A DNA stretch of 64,000 nt from Entoloma clypeatum (lineage: Eukaryota > Basidiomycota > Agaricomycetes > Agaricales > Entolomataceae), in the NCBI GenBank assembly GCA_963565915.1, contig OY751490.1:930001-994000 (forward strand). The letters run 5' to 3'. The translations under genes and the position numbers were made by a program. The first letter of the stretch is position 1, and each line of letters starts with the position of its first letter. Below the pieces are notes generated by a model. That model saw only the letters and a program-made list of their open reading frames with translations. It was not told the origin of the DNA and ran no database searches. Below, in pieces: positions 29,883 through 41,325 of this stretch.

Positions 29883-31267
29883 TCAGCATCTGGAGACACT
29901 GGTATGCTTAGGGTCTTTTCGCTTGAGCTCTTTTTCCGTAGAAAACCCATTGTCGACATATTGGAACAGACCTCCTGGGCAGTATTGGGTGAACAAAAGC
30001 CAGATATCTCCCTCTTGAACTGGAATGTTTGAATGGGTGACCATGGCTGAAGGTATCAAAATGGTTGTGGCATGGGGAAATTCAACAATCAGTTTGAGCT
30101 CCCAAAGAATCAACTGACCACCCTTCTTCAAATCAAAATCTCCGAGGGCTGTGACTGCACAGAAACCAAAAGGGCAATTCATCACATCCCTGTGTTTATA
30201 GCACCATACATTGCGCAAAAAGTTGAATGCTACGCAGGGAAACACAGAGCAATGGTCAAAAATTCGTGGCAGCTCAGGCTTCTGCTTCCAGAGCTTGTCA
30301 AGGCGCACGGCAAAGTAACTGTATACCTTGGGCTGCCATAGTTGGAAGGCTCCTAAAAAAGGGCTCCTCAGCATATGGAGCCAACCTTGAAGAAAAAATG
30401 CTTACTGCTTGCATACGACGCCAGGTGTTGAATGTGTCGGTTATTCAACAGGCCCCAGAGCATGGATGTATGAGGGGCTGTGTCGAGAAACTTGGGCTCC
30501 TTGTGCCCCATTCCATAGGTAACCCCGACGTTGATTGCTGGAAAATGGCCTCGACGGTGCATGCTGCTCCGATTGTTGAAATGACAGCTATCTGTTGCAT
30601 CAGAATGGCCTTGTATGCTTGATCTGCCACCTCTCGATACCCTGGATTGTCCGGCTGGCTGCACAATACTGCACATATTTTCTTATTGCTATTGAGGATT
30701 GGGATCGCTTCCCTTGAGAGTCATCTTTACTTAGAGGCTGGGGGTTCAATGAGGTGAAAAAACTTACTTTCCCTCCCATTCCACAAGCCAAAACTCTGGA
30801 TGCCGTGCAAGAAACTCCTCAACCTTTCAATAACACATTGTTACCTCCCAACCATAGCCCTCCTCCCTTGTTGATTTGTATGCACCGTTCGTAGCCGGCA
30901 TGTCATGGGTTGTAAAGTTGGAAGGGCTGATAACAGGGTCCGATAGCTGGACATACTCCTCTCGAGTTCTGCCAGATGCTTTCCAATCGAGCGGAGCTGC
31001 CATTCGAGCTTTTCCTTCTTTTTCTGGCACGTTTGATCTGTCTCCAGCTTTGACGTGTGAGAGGACAGTCATGAGCCTCGGTAGGCCTGGTTATTCTGGG
31101 AGAAGTTGCCGTAGGATTGAGAGATAATGGAGTCCTAGGAAAGCTTGTCTGTGTAGGTGCAGGCTTGGAGTCAGGCGGAGGAGAGCTATGGCAGGGCGAC
31201 GCACAGGGAGAAGCCTTCCGCTTTTGGCATGTCGGATGATACTGCCCTAACCTGAGATCCTCCTCCA
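29883..31267 (-). pseudogene. 2OG-Fe(II) dioxygenase-like (TET/JBP-like) gene, partial or decayed
   Basis: The last exon (30352-29883) reads FQLWQPKVYSYF, then HRD (codons 30194-30186, the HxD iron ligand pair), FGFCAVTALGDFD, GGQLILWELKLIVEFP and ILIPSAMVTHSNIPV (third ligand His), the order of a double-stranded beta-helix 2OG-Fe(II) oxygenase. The Arg normally following in an RxSFxQY-type motif is replaced (GDIWLLFTQY). An intron at 30353-30405 (GTAAGC...TTTTTTAG) joins it to an exon containing HFPAINVGVTYGMGH. Further upstream are KKICAVLCSQPDNPGYREVADQAY and a basic N-terminal SWRQIKRARKRRK. Phases upstream of 30600 are broken. I associate this with the basidiomycete TET/JBP-like expansion; the exact family is inferred from memory of its motifs. 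Confidence 0.55.
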
Positions 31268-31299
31268 TGTTCAAAGGCAACCTTGAGCAGGTCTCTGAA

Positions 31300-32430
31300 A
31301 TTTATGGTGTGCAAAGGAAGCAGGGCCCTCTTCAGGCATGTTGCCAGGGAAGCCAGCATGGCTAGAAGCGTGGAAGACGGAAACTTAGATCACTGGATAA
31401 AGGTTAACAGTGTTCCAAAAGAACAGAGTTTGTTAGGAGTTCATCAGAGAGTAGATGAGATGTTTGTGCTTAGTCACAATATTAATGGTAACATTGTCAA
31501 CTATCTAAGATTATGCAAGTCATTCCATTACCTTAAACACGAGTAATACAGTGATAAAGAAAGACAGGACTGTAGGGTGTGTGGTGCAAGCAGCCCATAT
31601 TCATCCTGAATACCGAGACAACAAGGTGAAGACATCTTCTGGGGTGTCCAGCCCATGATCATCTGATCCTCCTTCCAGCTCCCTCCGAGGCAACATCTTG
31701 GGCTCTTGAACAGAAAAGCGGCCTATGGCTTCCTGGGGTGAAGCTGCCTCATTTCTACAATGCTGTGCATGAGGGCTGGAGGGCGTCGTCATCCCATGCA
31801 CCCTACCATCTTCTTGAGCAGAACCCCATGGCACATCCACACCATGGTGAAGAGCACGTGCCCCGCCGTTATCTCAAGCAGCAGCCCAAGGCGCCTCTGC
31901 GCCAGGTTGGAGAGCATAAACTCCATCAAGGGGCGGCACATGGCCAACATGAAGGTGGTGAAAGGGATAAACTCCTTCAACGGATGGCACATATGTTGGG
32001 GCAGGGGTAACATGCATGTAATTCTTGAAAGAGGGCTATGTAGTAGTAAACATCATCAAATATGAGCTGAAAGCTAGTGAAGATGGTGTCGAACCTTCCA
32101 CAAGGCATCGTACCAGGCAGAATACGCTGCGAAAACGATAAGCACAAATATATAGAAGGTGTGCATTTTGAAATTGAGGTTTTGCAAGAACCATTGTCGG
32201 GCTCTACGCTGGCCGTCAGGCGCATCAGCCACATTGGACAGAACCTGAAAAAAGGGGATGAGATGCTATACTTTGAGCAAGGTGTGCTTACAACCTTTTC
32301 CCATACAGAGATGGTGTTTGTAAGTGTGTTTACATTTATTTGACACATTTGATGTGCGTGTGATGTGCATCCAAACGAGGGCAGGCTATTTGCCCTTGCT
32401 TGCTGTTGGCTGACTTTCTGGGCCAAACCC
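31300..32430. other. No gene recognised
   Basis: Minus-strand stretches such as 32010-31900 have protein-like composition (HVTPAPTYVPSVEG), but no frame is sustained. No repeat partner elsewhere in the window. Confidence 0.25.
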
Positions 32431-32439
32431 TTTGCCCAG

Positions 32440-33115
32440 TTCGCCATCTGACTCTGATGCCCAGCCCTCTCATGCCCAACGGCCCTCTCGCGCCCAATGG
32501 TCTCGACTCACGTACAACGGCCCTCTCGTGCCCAACGGCCCTCTCTCTTGCCCAACAGCCCCAAAGAACAATCTGTCTACCCAGGCAGCTGAAATGCCTG
32601 AATCGAGGAAGATCTAGGAAAAATGAAGTAACACCCCATGCACACTAAACTGTCTTTGCGTCCGGATCTTGTCCAGTCAGTCATTGAATTCTCTGGAGCA
32701 AGGCTCACAGCGGTGTGGTAACAACACAAGCAGTCAATCCACTTGTAAAGTGTCGAGGGGAAAGGAGTGGGGGTTCTTGAGGATACAAAATCAGACTTTT
32801 AACGCAAAAGTTCGAAACAGCGATGATGATGATGGTGATGAGAAGGTCATTTGGGCAGGCAATAGTGATGAGAGCTTGTTCTTCTGTTGAGGTGACACTA
32901 AGTCAAACGACGTTGCAAGCCCAAACAGTTGAAGTTAAGATGAGGAACGTGGAATGGTGAGGAAAGGCTGTATTGCCAAGAGACCCAGTGGGAATCTCAA
33001 GAGAACAAGCTAATGAATACAAGAGAAATAGTGCTACTTATATACTATAATACCATGAGGATAACATGTGGCGCACATGTGTCACGTAGCCATAGATATG
33101 ATGAGATATGATTTG
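32440..33115 (-). mobile_element. Family-2 chromovirus remnant: 5' LTR plus leader only
   Basis: On the minus strand, an LTR related to that of element F (about 32885-33115; TGTTGAGG side at 32885) is followed by the leader of family 2 (32560-32884), including the primer-site region next to the LTR and the segment matching 52540-52620 of F. Gag and pol are absent. At 32460-32560 a short repeat GGCCCTCTCGTGCCCAAC occurs about four times. Confidence 0.7.
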
Positions 33116-33134
33116 ATGTGGATATGTATCTTCA

Positions 33135-33357
33135 GACTGGGGCTCTCGTTACGAGAAGGCTGGTGACTCAGGAACCACTGATCAGGGCATTGTGTTGTCA
33201 AGTCCAGTCACTGGACCTGGTGATCTGGCTGAGAAAGATGCTGAGGATGACGAGGGAGACATCAATGATGACAAGATTATTGATGATGGTGGCGAGGTTT
33301 TGGATTTTGACGATGATGACAACAATGGCGGGTATGTACTTGATGACTTTGAATAGC
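33135..33357 (+). pseudogene. Acidic C-terminal exon of an unknown gene
   Basis: A frame of about 73 codons ending TAG at 33355 is very rich in Asp (DDGGEVLDFDDDDNNGGYVLDDFE). It starts right where the family-2 LTR remnant ends, suggesting that the insertion cut a gene whose last exon this is. Transposase C-termini of several families look like this, but none is identified. Confidence 0.35.
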
Positions 33358-33379
33358 TAACTTGTACAATATATTGACT

Positions 33380-33720
33380 ATACAATGATATGAAATGAAG
33401 CACAATGATATTCCTAATAATACAGGTAAGGTTTTATGACAATTTATGAAGTGGAATGATCCAGTACAATTCTACTCATTCCTAATGATCCTGCCAGTGG
33501 TTAGTATTAATGATATAAAATGAAGCGGAATGATATTCCTAATGATACGGGTCAGGTTTTATAATGATTTATGATATGAAATGAAGTGGAATGATACTGG
33601 CAAGGTTTTATGATGATTTATGATATAAAATGAAGCAGAATGATATCCCCATGATTTGAAATGATCCTCACAAGGTTTTTATGATCTCAAAATGATATTT
33701 ATGATGCCAAGGTACCTTTG
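33380..33720 (+). repeat. Degenerate AT-rich tandem repeats (ATGATATNAAATGAAG units)
   Basis: Units of about 60-90 bp containing GATATNAAATGAAGNGGAATGATATTCCTAATGATAC and AAGGTTTTATGATGATTTATGA words are repeated four or five times. Non-coding. Confidence 0.6.
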
Positions 33721-33809
33721 GGATATCATTAAAATATCATATCATAAAGACCATGGGACTATGCACAACAGACTAATGGCAAGTGCCATAAAATAATGAT
33801 TAAAATGGT

Positions 33810-34280
33810 AGCTACCACTCGACAAATTGGGCAGAATGGCTACTAGTTCCAAGCGGATTCTGCCCAGCCAGTCTGCACGGCCAGTTTCTTACAATAAATA
33901 AATAAATGCAAGACTGGGAATTGAACCAAAGACGTCCAATGATTGAACCATCAGCAATTTCAAATGCCTACAACCAAAACCATTAGGCCATCAAGCCAGT
34001 TATAATGTGGCATACGCACCAGGTATCACCTATTGATGCCCACTGACAACAATGCCTGGCAACTTCCAAGTGTTGTTCAATGGGATCATATTTGTGACCA
34101 CTGGTGACCACTTCTCTCTTCCTCTTACCATCACCATCCTCTTGTAACCCCCCCCCCCCCCCAGGCGCCCCGAACAGTGCCCAACTCCCAGCTCTTGCGC
34201 CTACAACACCCCGACATGTCGCCACAAAGGAGACCCCTGGTAAGCACAACACCTGTGGCCTGGTCACCCCCAAACTGACC
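33810..34280 (-). mobile_element. tRNA-derived SINE-like element, copy 1
   Basis: On the minus strand a pol III A box (TGGCCTAATGG, 33980-33990) precedes a B box (GGTTCAATTCC, 33917-33927), with an anticodon-arm-like AGGCATTTGAAATTGCT between and a long variable-arm-like insert; it resembles a serine tRNA. The flanking sequence, including a poly-C run at about 34148-34163, is shared with 55600-56060. The 3' tail (plus strand 33815-33905) has TAAATAAATAAA. Confidence 0.6.
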
Positions 34281-34499
34281 ACCACCCATATTGATGTGCA
34301 CGTCACCACCACCATTGCACACGAAGCCCCACCGCCCCCGCCTTCCAACCCCTCGCTACCACTGCCCGACGAAGTGGAAAGGGACCCCCCTGGTAAGCCG
34401 AACTCCCCCCAGCAACCGCTAATACCACCCCCCATCACATACTCAACCTACACTGTATTGTAATTTACGGTCCAGCAAACGCATACAGTGTATGGTAAA

Positions 34500-35200
34500 T
34501 TACAGAAGCAGCGAATTCGCAACAGCACCAGCAAATTCACCACCGTGAACAGCGAAGGCAAAATCACTGGCGAAGTAAAAATGTTGCCAGTGACAACATC
34601 AAAACGGCGAAACACCAGCAAGAAAAGACTGGCAACATGGCAACAGGCCATCGGCGAAGTGACAACTCACTGGCAAAAGACACCATGGCAAAAAAAAACA
34701 GTGAGAAAAACAGCGAAAAAACCGGCGAAAAATGGGCGAAAAAAATGGAAAAGAACCAGCCTAACAACAGATCAGCGAATAATTGACCCACAGCGAAAAA
34801 AACGGCGAAAAACCGGCGACACAGCGACAGACCATCAGCAAAACACCACGGCGAAAAACCGCCAAAAAAAATGGGAAAGAACAGGCCTAATGACAGATCG
34901 GCGAATAATTGACTGGTGAAAGACACCATGGCAAAAAAACTGGTGAAAAAACTGGTGAAAAACCGGTGACACAGCGACAGGCCATTGGCGAATGGATGAC
35001 CTATTGGCCAAAAGCAAGCCTTGAGTGTCGGCAACACTCCATATACGAAGAACAATGTTAACGACAGATCGGCGAATAATTGACCGGCGAAAGACACCAT
35101 GGCAAAAAAACCGTATATGGAGTGTTGCCAACACTCAAGGCTTGTCACCATGTTGCCGGTCTTTTGTGCCCCTTGCCTTGATAATTCAGGGGGGTTATCT
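34500..35200 (+). repeat. GGCGAAAAA-rich simple-repeat region
   Basis: Dominated by (C)GGCGAAAAA, GACACCATGGCAAAAAA and GATCGGCGAATAATTGAC words recurring at irregular spacing. Long open frames here are Lys/Asn- or Phe-rich artefacts of the composition. Confidence 0.6.
35016..35143. mobile_element. 128-bp MITE with ~31-bp terminal inverted repeats
   Basis: Left AAGCCTTGAGTGTCGGCAAC... (35016-35047) and right ...GTTGCCAACACTCAAGGCTT (35112-35143) are near-perfect inverted copies around a core containing the local GGCGAA repeats. No target duplication is obvious. Confidence 0.6.
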
Positions 35201-35289
35201 TTTATTTAGTTTGTATTGTTAGATTACATTGTACAAAATCAATGAAATACGATTGAAGCTACAGTACTGAAAGGGAGTGAATAAGAATA

Positions 35290-35935
35290 ACATTTACTGC
35301 CATCAAACCTTATTCCACCACAGTATTCCGACGGAATCTGCTATGAGAGTCCGATGGAGTCCGACGGAAGCATCAAAAGTTAAAATAGACTTTGAACGGA
35401 TTCCATCAGACTCCATCAGACTCCATCGGACTCCGTCTGATTCCACTCAAAAAAAGAAACTTTTGGGAGGAGTCCGTCAGACTCCGACAGACTCCATCAG
35501 AGACTATGGGGGAGTGTAAAGTAGACCCTATGTGGGGGGTTGTTTTTTTGTGTTAATTTATTATTTTTTGTTGTGCAACAGCGCGTTTATCCAAAGTACC
35601 AACCCTGCCCCATTCCAAAAATAAGTCAAAAATAAGCTAATTAGTTTGTAATATAGGAATGCAATTGAATTGACTGAAAACAAGGTTAGAATGAGTGAAA
35701 TGAGTGAATAAGAATAAGTATTGGAATTTCTAAATAGACTTCAAAAAATCAAATATCCAAAATCCAGGCAGAATCAAGCAGATTTGCTCGGATGAGCGGA
35801 TTCCGCACGGAGTCCACACGGAGTCCACCCGGAATCTGTTTGGAATTCTTGAACGGAATGGTGTCCACTGGATTCCGCTCAGAATCCGCTTGTCTGGGTG
35901 GATTCCGCTCAGTCTCGTGGGGGAGTGTAAATTAC
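35290..35935 (+). repeat. GGAGTCCG/GGATTCCG repeat-rich non-coding segment
   Basis: Multiple copies of GACTCCATCNGACTCC and GGATTCCGC/GGAGTCCA words. GGGGGAGTGTAAA occurs at 35510 and at 35919, and its reverse complement occurs at the start of the 55500 repeat (TTTACACTCCTCC). It is probably part of a non-autonomous element related to the 55497-56075 segment. Confidence 0.4.
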
Positions 35936-35937
35936 AT

Positions 35938-36866
35938 GGATCTTTCTGGTTGCTAGACCCTCATCAATGAATACATCTAGTTCTTCTTGCTCCTTTTGTG
36001 TCATGGGGTACATGTTCCCTCCTAGTTCCTTTGGTGCATCCAGTGTGAGTTCAATGCCATGGTCCCATTCCCATTCCCTCGGAATCTTGTCGAAGTTCTC
36101 TTTCTCAAAGAGGTGGGTGAAGCGATCAACATATAAGGGTTGCTTGGTTGTGGGAGGCAGTGTGGGAGTGACAGCTTCTAGAATGGGGTCTCCAGGCTTC
36201 CATTTCTGATCCAACTTCTACTTCTTGGGTGCATCCTTGTCTTGTACCTCAACCATGCAAACCCAATGTTTGCGACCATTAAAGTTGACCCTGAAATCTG
36301 AGTGTTTGGTTTGCACATTGCTGGGCACCAGTTAAACGTTACGGCACCTGTGGTCCAGTTGATTGTGGGGTTATGGTGCACCAGCCAGTCATGCCCCAAA
36401 AGCATGTCTGTTCTTCCAATGTCCAGCACCATTGCTTCCATGGATTCTTGGTGTGTTCCCCAAGTCCAATTTGACTTTGGAAAGTCTTTCTGCTTTCTGT
36501 TGTTGGTTTGGTGATCCATCAGGGTTTAGAATCACTATGGCCTTTATTCCGCATGTGGGGAGGTTCTGTTTGCATACTATTCTGGAATGGATACATGTGC
36601 ATTCACATCCGCTATCAACCTCAGGTTGAATGGCCTTTGGTTCTCGTTGTGTTTTGATCTCGGCCTGCAGCCTGATCTCTCGTTGTTTTGGAGGTTTATC
36701 TCCTTTTACAATCTTAGTTGACACAATGGCTTGCTTGGCAGGAATAACATAAGTTATATTGTCTGTAACTGCACCAGGCAAGCGAGTTTGTTTAATGGAT
36801 AAGGGTTGCAACTTAGCATCGTTTAATTGGACCCTTCGAGAAAATCCTTCTCATCAGTTTCTATGG
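35938..36866 (-). pseudogene. Family-1 chromovirus fragment A2 (end of gag to start of RT)
   Basis: Minus-strand sequence equivalent to B 19030-19960: the gag tail, protease (VDSGCECT and [13 protein letters not shown], with Asp-Ile-Gly for Asp-Ser-Gly in the second) and the first RT residues up to IDEGLATRKI. Frames are shifted near 36215 and 36440. Many CpG positions of B read TpG or CpA here. It is cut at 36866 by the family-2 LTR and at 35938 by the GGAGTGTAAA repeat. Confidence 0.8.
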
Positions 36867-37180
36867 TGATTGTATTTTCACTTTTGCCTTGTCTTATCTA
36901 AATCTCATCTTATCTTATCTAATCGACATCTTATCTCATCTTACCAGCAGAATCATATCTCAATCATATCTATGGCTGCGCGACACATGTGCGCCACATG
37001 TTAACCTCATGGTATTATAGTATATAAGTAGCATTCTTTCTCTTGTATTCGTTAGCTTGTGCTCTTGAGATTCCTGCTGGGTCTCTTGGCAATACAGCCT
37101 TTCATCATCGTTCCACATTCCTCCTCTCAAGTTCAACCATTTGGGCTCACGGCGCCATTTGACTTAACGTCGCCTCAACA
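36867..37180 (+). repeat. 5' LTR of E2
   Basis: Homologous to the F LTR in the opposite orientation. ATCTTATC repeats lie at its start and a TATATAA box near 37020. The end CTCAACA is followed after 2 nt by AGAACAAGCT (37183-37192), the family-2 primer site. The R-region partner here reads AGCTTGTGCT, with one mismatch. Confidence 0.75.
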
Positions 37181-37579
37181 GAAGAACAAGCTCTCATCAC
37201 CGTTGCCTGCCCAAACACCCTTCTCATCACCACCATCATCTGACACTTCACAAGTGGATTGACTGCTTGTGTTGTTACCACACCACTGTGAGCTCTGCTC
37301 CAGAAGCATTTGATGGCCAACGCCTGGGACAAGTGCTGACTGGACGACATCCGGACCCAAAGACAGTTTAGTGCGCATGGAGTATTGACCACATAAACTT
37401 CATTTTTTCCTAGATCTTCCTTTGCTTGGGTAACCCAACTACCTGGGTAAACTGATTGTTCTTTGGGATTTTATTTTCAGATTTTTCTTTTTGCCTAAGC
37501 ATCAGAACAGGGTCGCGCCCCCGACGCAAGGAACTATTGTTCAGAACAACTTACCACTCTCCACCGTCAAAACACACAA

Positions 37580-38137
37580 ATGGACAATCAAGACCATCAG
37601 GACCAAGTACCTGAACACCAAGCACCCCCCATCGCACCACCTCCTCCCCGACAAGGTAGACGAATTGAAATAGCTGCAGATCCCGGCAAGTATAATGGAT
37701 CCCGACCCCTATTTTCAGGATGGTGGGTGAAGATGCTCACGTGGATCAGAGTAAATCGGGATTTACTACATGGAGATGACAAAGTTTGTATCGCAGTGTG
37801 GTCACAATTAGACAGACCAATTGCAGGAACTTATGGGGAGACAAGGCTCACCCAATGCATGGAGTTGGATGAATGGCCGACATATCAAAATTTGATCTAT
37901 GAGATCATGACAAGGTTCCGCCCCACCACAGAAGTTGAGTGGGCTAGGGCAAAGATTGAAGGGTTCAACCCGCATGAAGCAGTCATGGCTATGTGGTATG
38001 AAGGGCACGTGGAGATAGCAGTATTTGAGGCATGCAACCTAGGGAAAGCTAAAATTATTGGACACACTTGGTTGAAACACCATAATCCAGAAATGGATTG
38101 GGAAAAAGCAGAAATCAAACTATCCAGATGCCCATAA
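37580..38137 (+). pseudogene. E2 Gag/protease fusion by internal deletion
   Basis: The first 140 or so residues match F Gag (RRIEIAADPGKYNG, AGTYGETRLTQCME, WARAKIEGF). It then jumps directly into the F protease region (HEAVMAMWYEGHVEIAVFEACNLGKAKI), so about 1.4 kb, including the zinc knuckle and protease active site, is lost. The frame stops at 38135-38137. Confidence 0.85.
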
Positions 38138-38143
38138 TGTGGC

Positions 38144-40086
38144 ATGCATCAAATGTGTTATTTAAATAAAACTGCAAGGTCCAGATGGGCCAGGAGAATG
38201 GAGGAAGCAGCAGAAGAAAATGAGGAAGGAATAGAAGAGGAAGTAATCCACATGCTCAGTGCAGCTAAAGGAGAAACCTTGGATGAAGCACAGGTGGAAC
38301 AGGTAGTCCCTCAAAAATATCACAAATATCTATCGGTCTTTGAGAAAAAAGCATTGGAGAGGTTACCAGTCAGGAAACCATGGGATCACGCCATAGATCT
38401 AAAGCCAGATTTCATACCAAAGAAGGCTAAAGTCTACCCATTTTCACCGGATGAAAGGAAAGAAGTATCTGAATTCATAAACAATCAGTTGCACAAAGGA
38501 TATATCAGACCTACCAAGTCATCACAAACTTCACCTGTCTTCTTTATACCTAAAAAAGATGGGGAAAAACAAATGGTACAGGATTACCGACATATCAACA
38601 GCTGGGCTGTCTGAAATAATTATCCACTTCCATTGATCCCAGAATTGATTGATAAATTAAAAGGGAAGAAAAGGTTCACCAAAATGGATCTTAGATGAGG
38701 ATACAATAATGTGTGCATCAAAGAAGGAGATGAGTGGAAGGCAGCGTTCACAACCCCAGATGGAGCCTTTGAACCAACGGTTATGTTTTTTGGACTAAAT
38801 AATTCTCCAAGCACATTCCAGACTATGATGAACGACATATTTAGAGATTTGATCGATCAAGGAGATGTGGTTATTTATATCAACGATATACTAGTAGCAA
38901 CCGAAGGCGAAAAAGGACATACTGAAATTGTGGAGGAAATCCTAAAAAGATTATGGGAGAACGACTTATTCTTAAAACCCGGAAAATGTTTCTTTGACAG
39001 AGACGAGATAGAATTCCTGGGATTAATTATTGGAAAAGACAGAATCCGAATGGACCCTTCCAAGGTAGACGCTATCCAACAATGGCCAAGACCAACAAAG
39101 GTCAAAGAAGTGCAGTCATTTTTAGGACTAGCCAATTTCTATTGAAGATTTGTCAAGGATATCTCTAAGGTGGCAGGACCACTGCATAAACTAACAAGAA
39201 ACAATCTGGAATTGGAAAGAGGAGCAGGAAGAAGTGTTTGACATGCTAAAGAAATTATTTACAGAAGCGCCGATATTGGTGTCCCCTGATCCAGAGGGTG
39301 GAATCGGATGCATCGGACTTTGCCACAGGGGCAATTTTATCTATGGAATGCGAGGACAAGAAATGGAGGCCATGTGCCTTTCTATCTAAAGGACTAAATG
39401 ATATTGAACAGAATTATGACATTCATGACAAAGAAATGCTGGGCATTATTAGAGCGCTGGAAGCATGGAGACATCACCTTGGGGGAGCCAAACATGAGGT
39501 CGAGATCTGGACTGATCACAAGAACCTCAAATACTTCATGCAGGGTTGAAAGCTTAATCACAGACAGGCACGATGGGCATTGTATCTAACACGCTTCAAT
39601 TTTAAATTAATACACAAAGCTGGTACCTCAATGGGAAAGGCAGATGCTCTTTTGAGAAGAGTCGATCATAGAAAGGGGGTGGAAAATGACAATGAGGACG
39701 TAACATTATTGAAACCGGAATACTTTTGTTTGCATGCCATGGATCTCAATGGGGAAGAAAGTAAACTATTAAAGCACATCAGGGATGCCAAGGAGTTTGA
39801 CGAACAGGTCTTGAAAGCGGTAGAGGAGTTAAAGAAAACCAATACCAAAACACTACACGCAGATGAATGGCATGAAGAGCAGGGACTCTGGTTACATGGA
39901 GGGAAGGTGTATGTTCCAAAGAGTCAGGAACTCAGGGAGGAAATAATTAAATTACACCACGACAATCCAGTTGCTGGACACCCAGTGCAGTGGAAGACCC
40001 TGGAATTGGTAACACATAATTATTGGTGGCCGAGCATTACAAATATGGTCAAGGCATATGTTGAGGGCTGCAACAAGTGTCAATGA
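38144..40086 (+). pseudogene. E2 pol remnant (RT, RNase H, integrase finger)
   Basis: Frames at 38144-38614, 38711-39145, 39298-39549 and 39580-40086 follow the order of F pol. Breaks are in-frame stops (TGA near 38612 and 38696, TGA at 39143, TGA near 39547) and a short deletion near 39200. The RT catalytic box reads YIND (Asn codon 38882-38884) instead of YIDD, so RT would be dead even without the stops. The integrase HHCC finger (HHDNPVAGHPVQW...CNKCQ) is the last recognisable part. Confidence 0.85.
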
Positions 40087-40169
40087 TCAAAGAACATGCC
40101 TCAACCGCTAGCTGGTAAATTAAAAGCAAACATGGAACATGCAGGTCCATGGAAACATGTTACGGCTAG

Positions 40170-40625
40170 TGGAAGTGGCGCGATTTTGGAGCTTTCTGGT
40201 GAAGAGCCTTTTGAGAAGCACAAATCATATCTCGGTGAGTTTCTGTCCGATTCTCTTCATTTCTATCTCAAAAACATCGCCTTTATGTGTAGAATAAAGG
40301 CCCCATCAGACGACAGCTCGGCGGTCAACGGATTCTGCGCAATCTTGCAATCTTATGAGTTGAGGGGCTCAGGAGTCAGTAATTATATCTCACTGAGTTT
40401 CTGTCCATTCCCTTTCGTCACTATCTCAAAAACATCACAACAATGTCTAGATTGACGGCCTGTATAGACGAGAGCCCAGCGCTTACTGGATACTGCACTA
40501 TTTTGGGGGTGTGGGGCTGAGGAGAAGAATACCTTATATCTCAGTAAGTATCTGTCTGTTTCTCTTCAATTCTATCTCAAAAATATCCTGTTTACATGTA
40601 GAATAAAGGCCCCATTAGACGACAG
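40170..40625 (+). repeat. Three ~155-bp tandem repeats
   Basis: Units beginning near 40226, 40384 and 40540 share TATCTC(A/G)(G/C)TGAGTTTCTGTC-like text, CTATCTCAAAAA(C/T)ATC and (in two) AGAATAAAGGCCCCAT(C/T)AGACGACAGC. Non-coding. Confidence 0.65.
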
Positions 40626-40675
40626 CCTGGCGCTTTCTGGAAAATATTTCGGATGCTTCAGCATGTTCCCTGCCG

Positions 40676-40704
40676 CTTCCAGGTTCAATTCCTGGTGGTG
40701 CCAG
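40676..40704 (+). other. tRNA 3'-half-like sequence with B box
   Basis: CCAGGTTCAATTCCTGG forms a perfect T-arm hairpin with the pol III B box (40682-40692), followed by TGGTGCCA, like a tRNA acceptor end. No matching 5' half or A box is visible upstream, so it is a tRNA-derived fragment or SINE piece, not a functional tRNA gene. Confidence 0.4.
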
Positions 40705-41325
40705 TCGTTCTTTTGGCCTGTTTGATGCAGGTATACCTGCAACAGGTTGACGGTACACCACAGGTTTTTCGAACCACAGTGTTTTACTTGACACCGCAGT
40801 TTTTGACCTGTACCCGCAGGTTTTCACCTGCGACAGGTGCAGGTTTTGCAGGTACAGGTATGGTGTTGGCACTCGACACTCGTGGGTGTACGTGTGTCCT
40901 TCCCTAAGGACATTGTGTGTTACCTGAGTCCATCATGCAAGAACTTGAGGAAGCTGGGATGATCTAGGTAAGTTCCATCATTCCCTCTCTTGTCAAACCT
41001 ATAACAACACTCCCCTTAACCCAGCCTTAATGCTCACTGCAGACCCTCTTGCTCACTCCTATACTTCTACATACCCTAGAGTCAAACCCTTATTTTTGAT
41101 ATTCACTTCGCAAATTTAAGTATTGAATTACCATAATTTAGATCTAGCATTTTGAAACCCATTCTAGAAAATTGATGGAACACAATTTAAGGCAAATGTT
41201 GTAGACTTCAAGATATTCGAACATCTGTGGTATTTGGAGGGCGCCATGCCCGATTTGGTTTGAGCATAACACTTTCATCACAGTCATGTGACATTGGAAC
41301 GAAGTGGATGTCCCCTACCTTATCA

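Larger units (their letters stand above)
36867..40167 (+). mobile_element. Family-2 chromovirus E2, decayed and 3'-truncated
   Basis: It contains a 5' LTR (36867-37180), leader, a gag joined by deletion to protease, RT, RNase H and the first part of integrase. It stops at about 40167, just before the integrase catalytic core, and has no 3' LTR. Sequence is clearly related to element F, with many in-frame stops and small deletions. Confidence 0.85.

Noticed and set aside
31738..32010. Plus-strand frame with His/Gln-rich product
   Set aside because: The opposite strand is equally open, there is no homologous copy, and the composition is not distinctive.
34488..35151. Lys-rich plus-strand and Phe-rich minus-strand frames in the GGCGAAAAA region
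   Set aside because: Products of simple repeats; no motif and no conserved partner.
40170..40625. Tandem repeats as a CRISPR array or RNA gene cluster
   Set aside because: Only three diverged ~155-bp units with no spacer pattern and no known RNA motif.
40615..40872. Minus-strand frame containing PPGIEPGS
   Set aside because: This peptide is the typical false translation of a tRNA T-arm; the DNA shows the B box, so it was recorded as a tRNA-like fragment.
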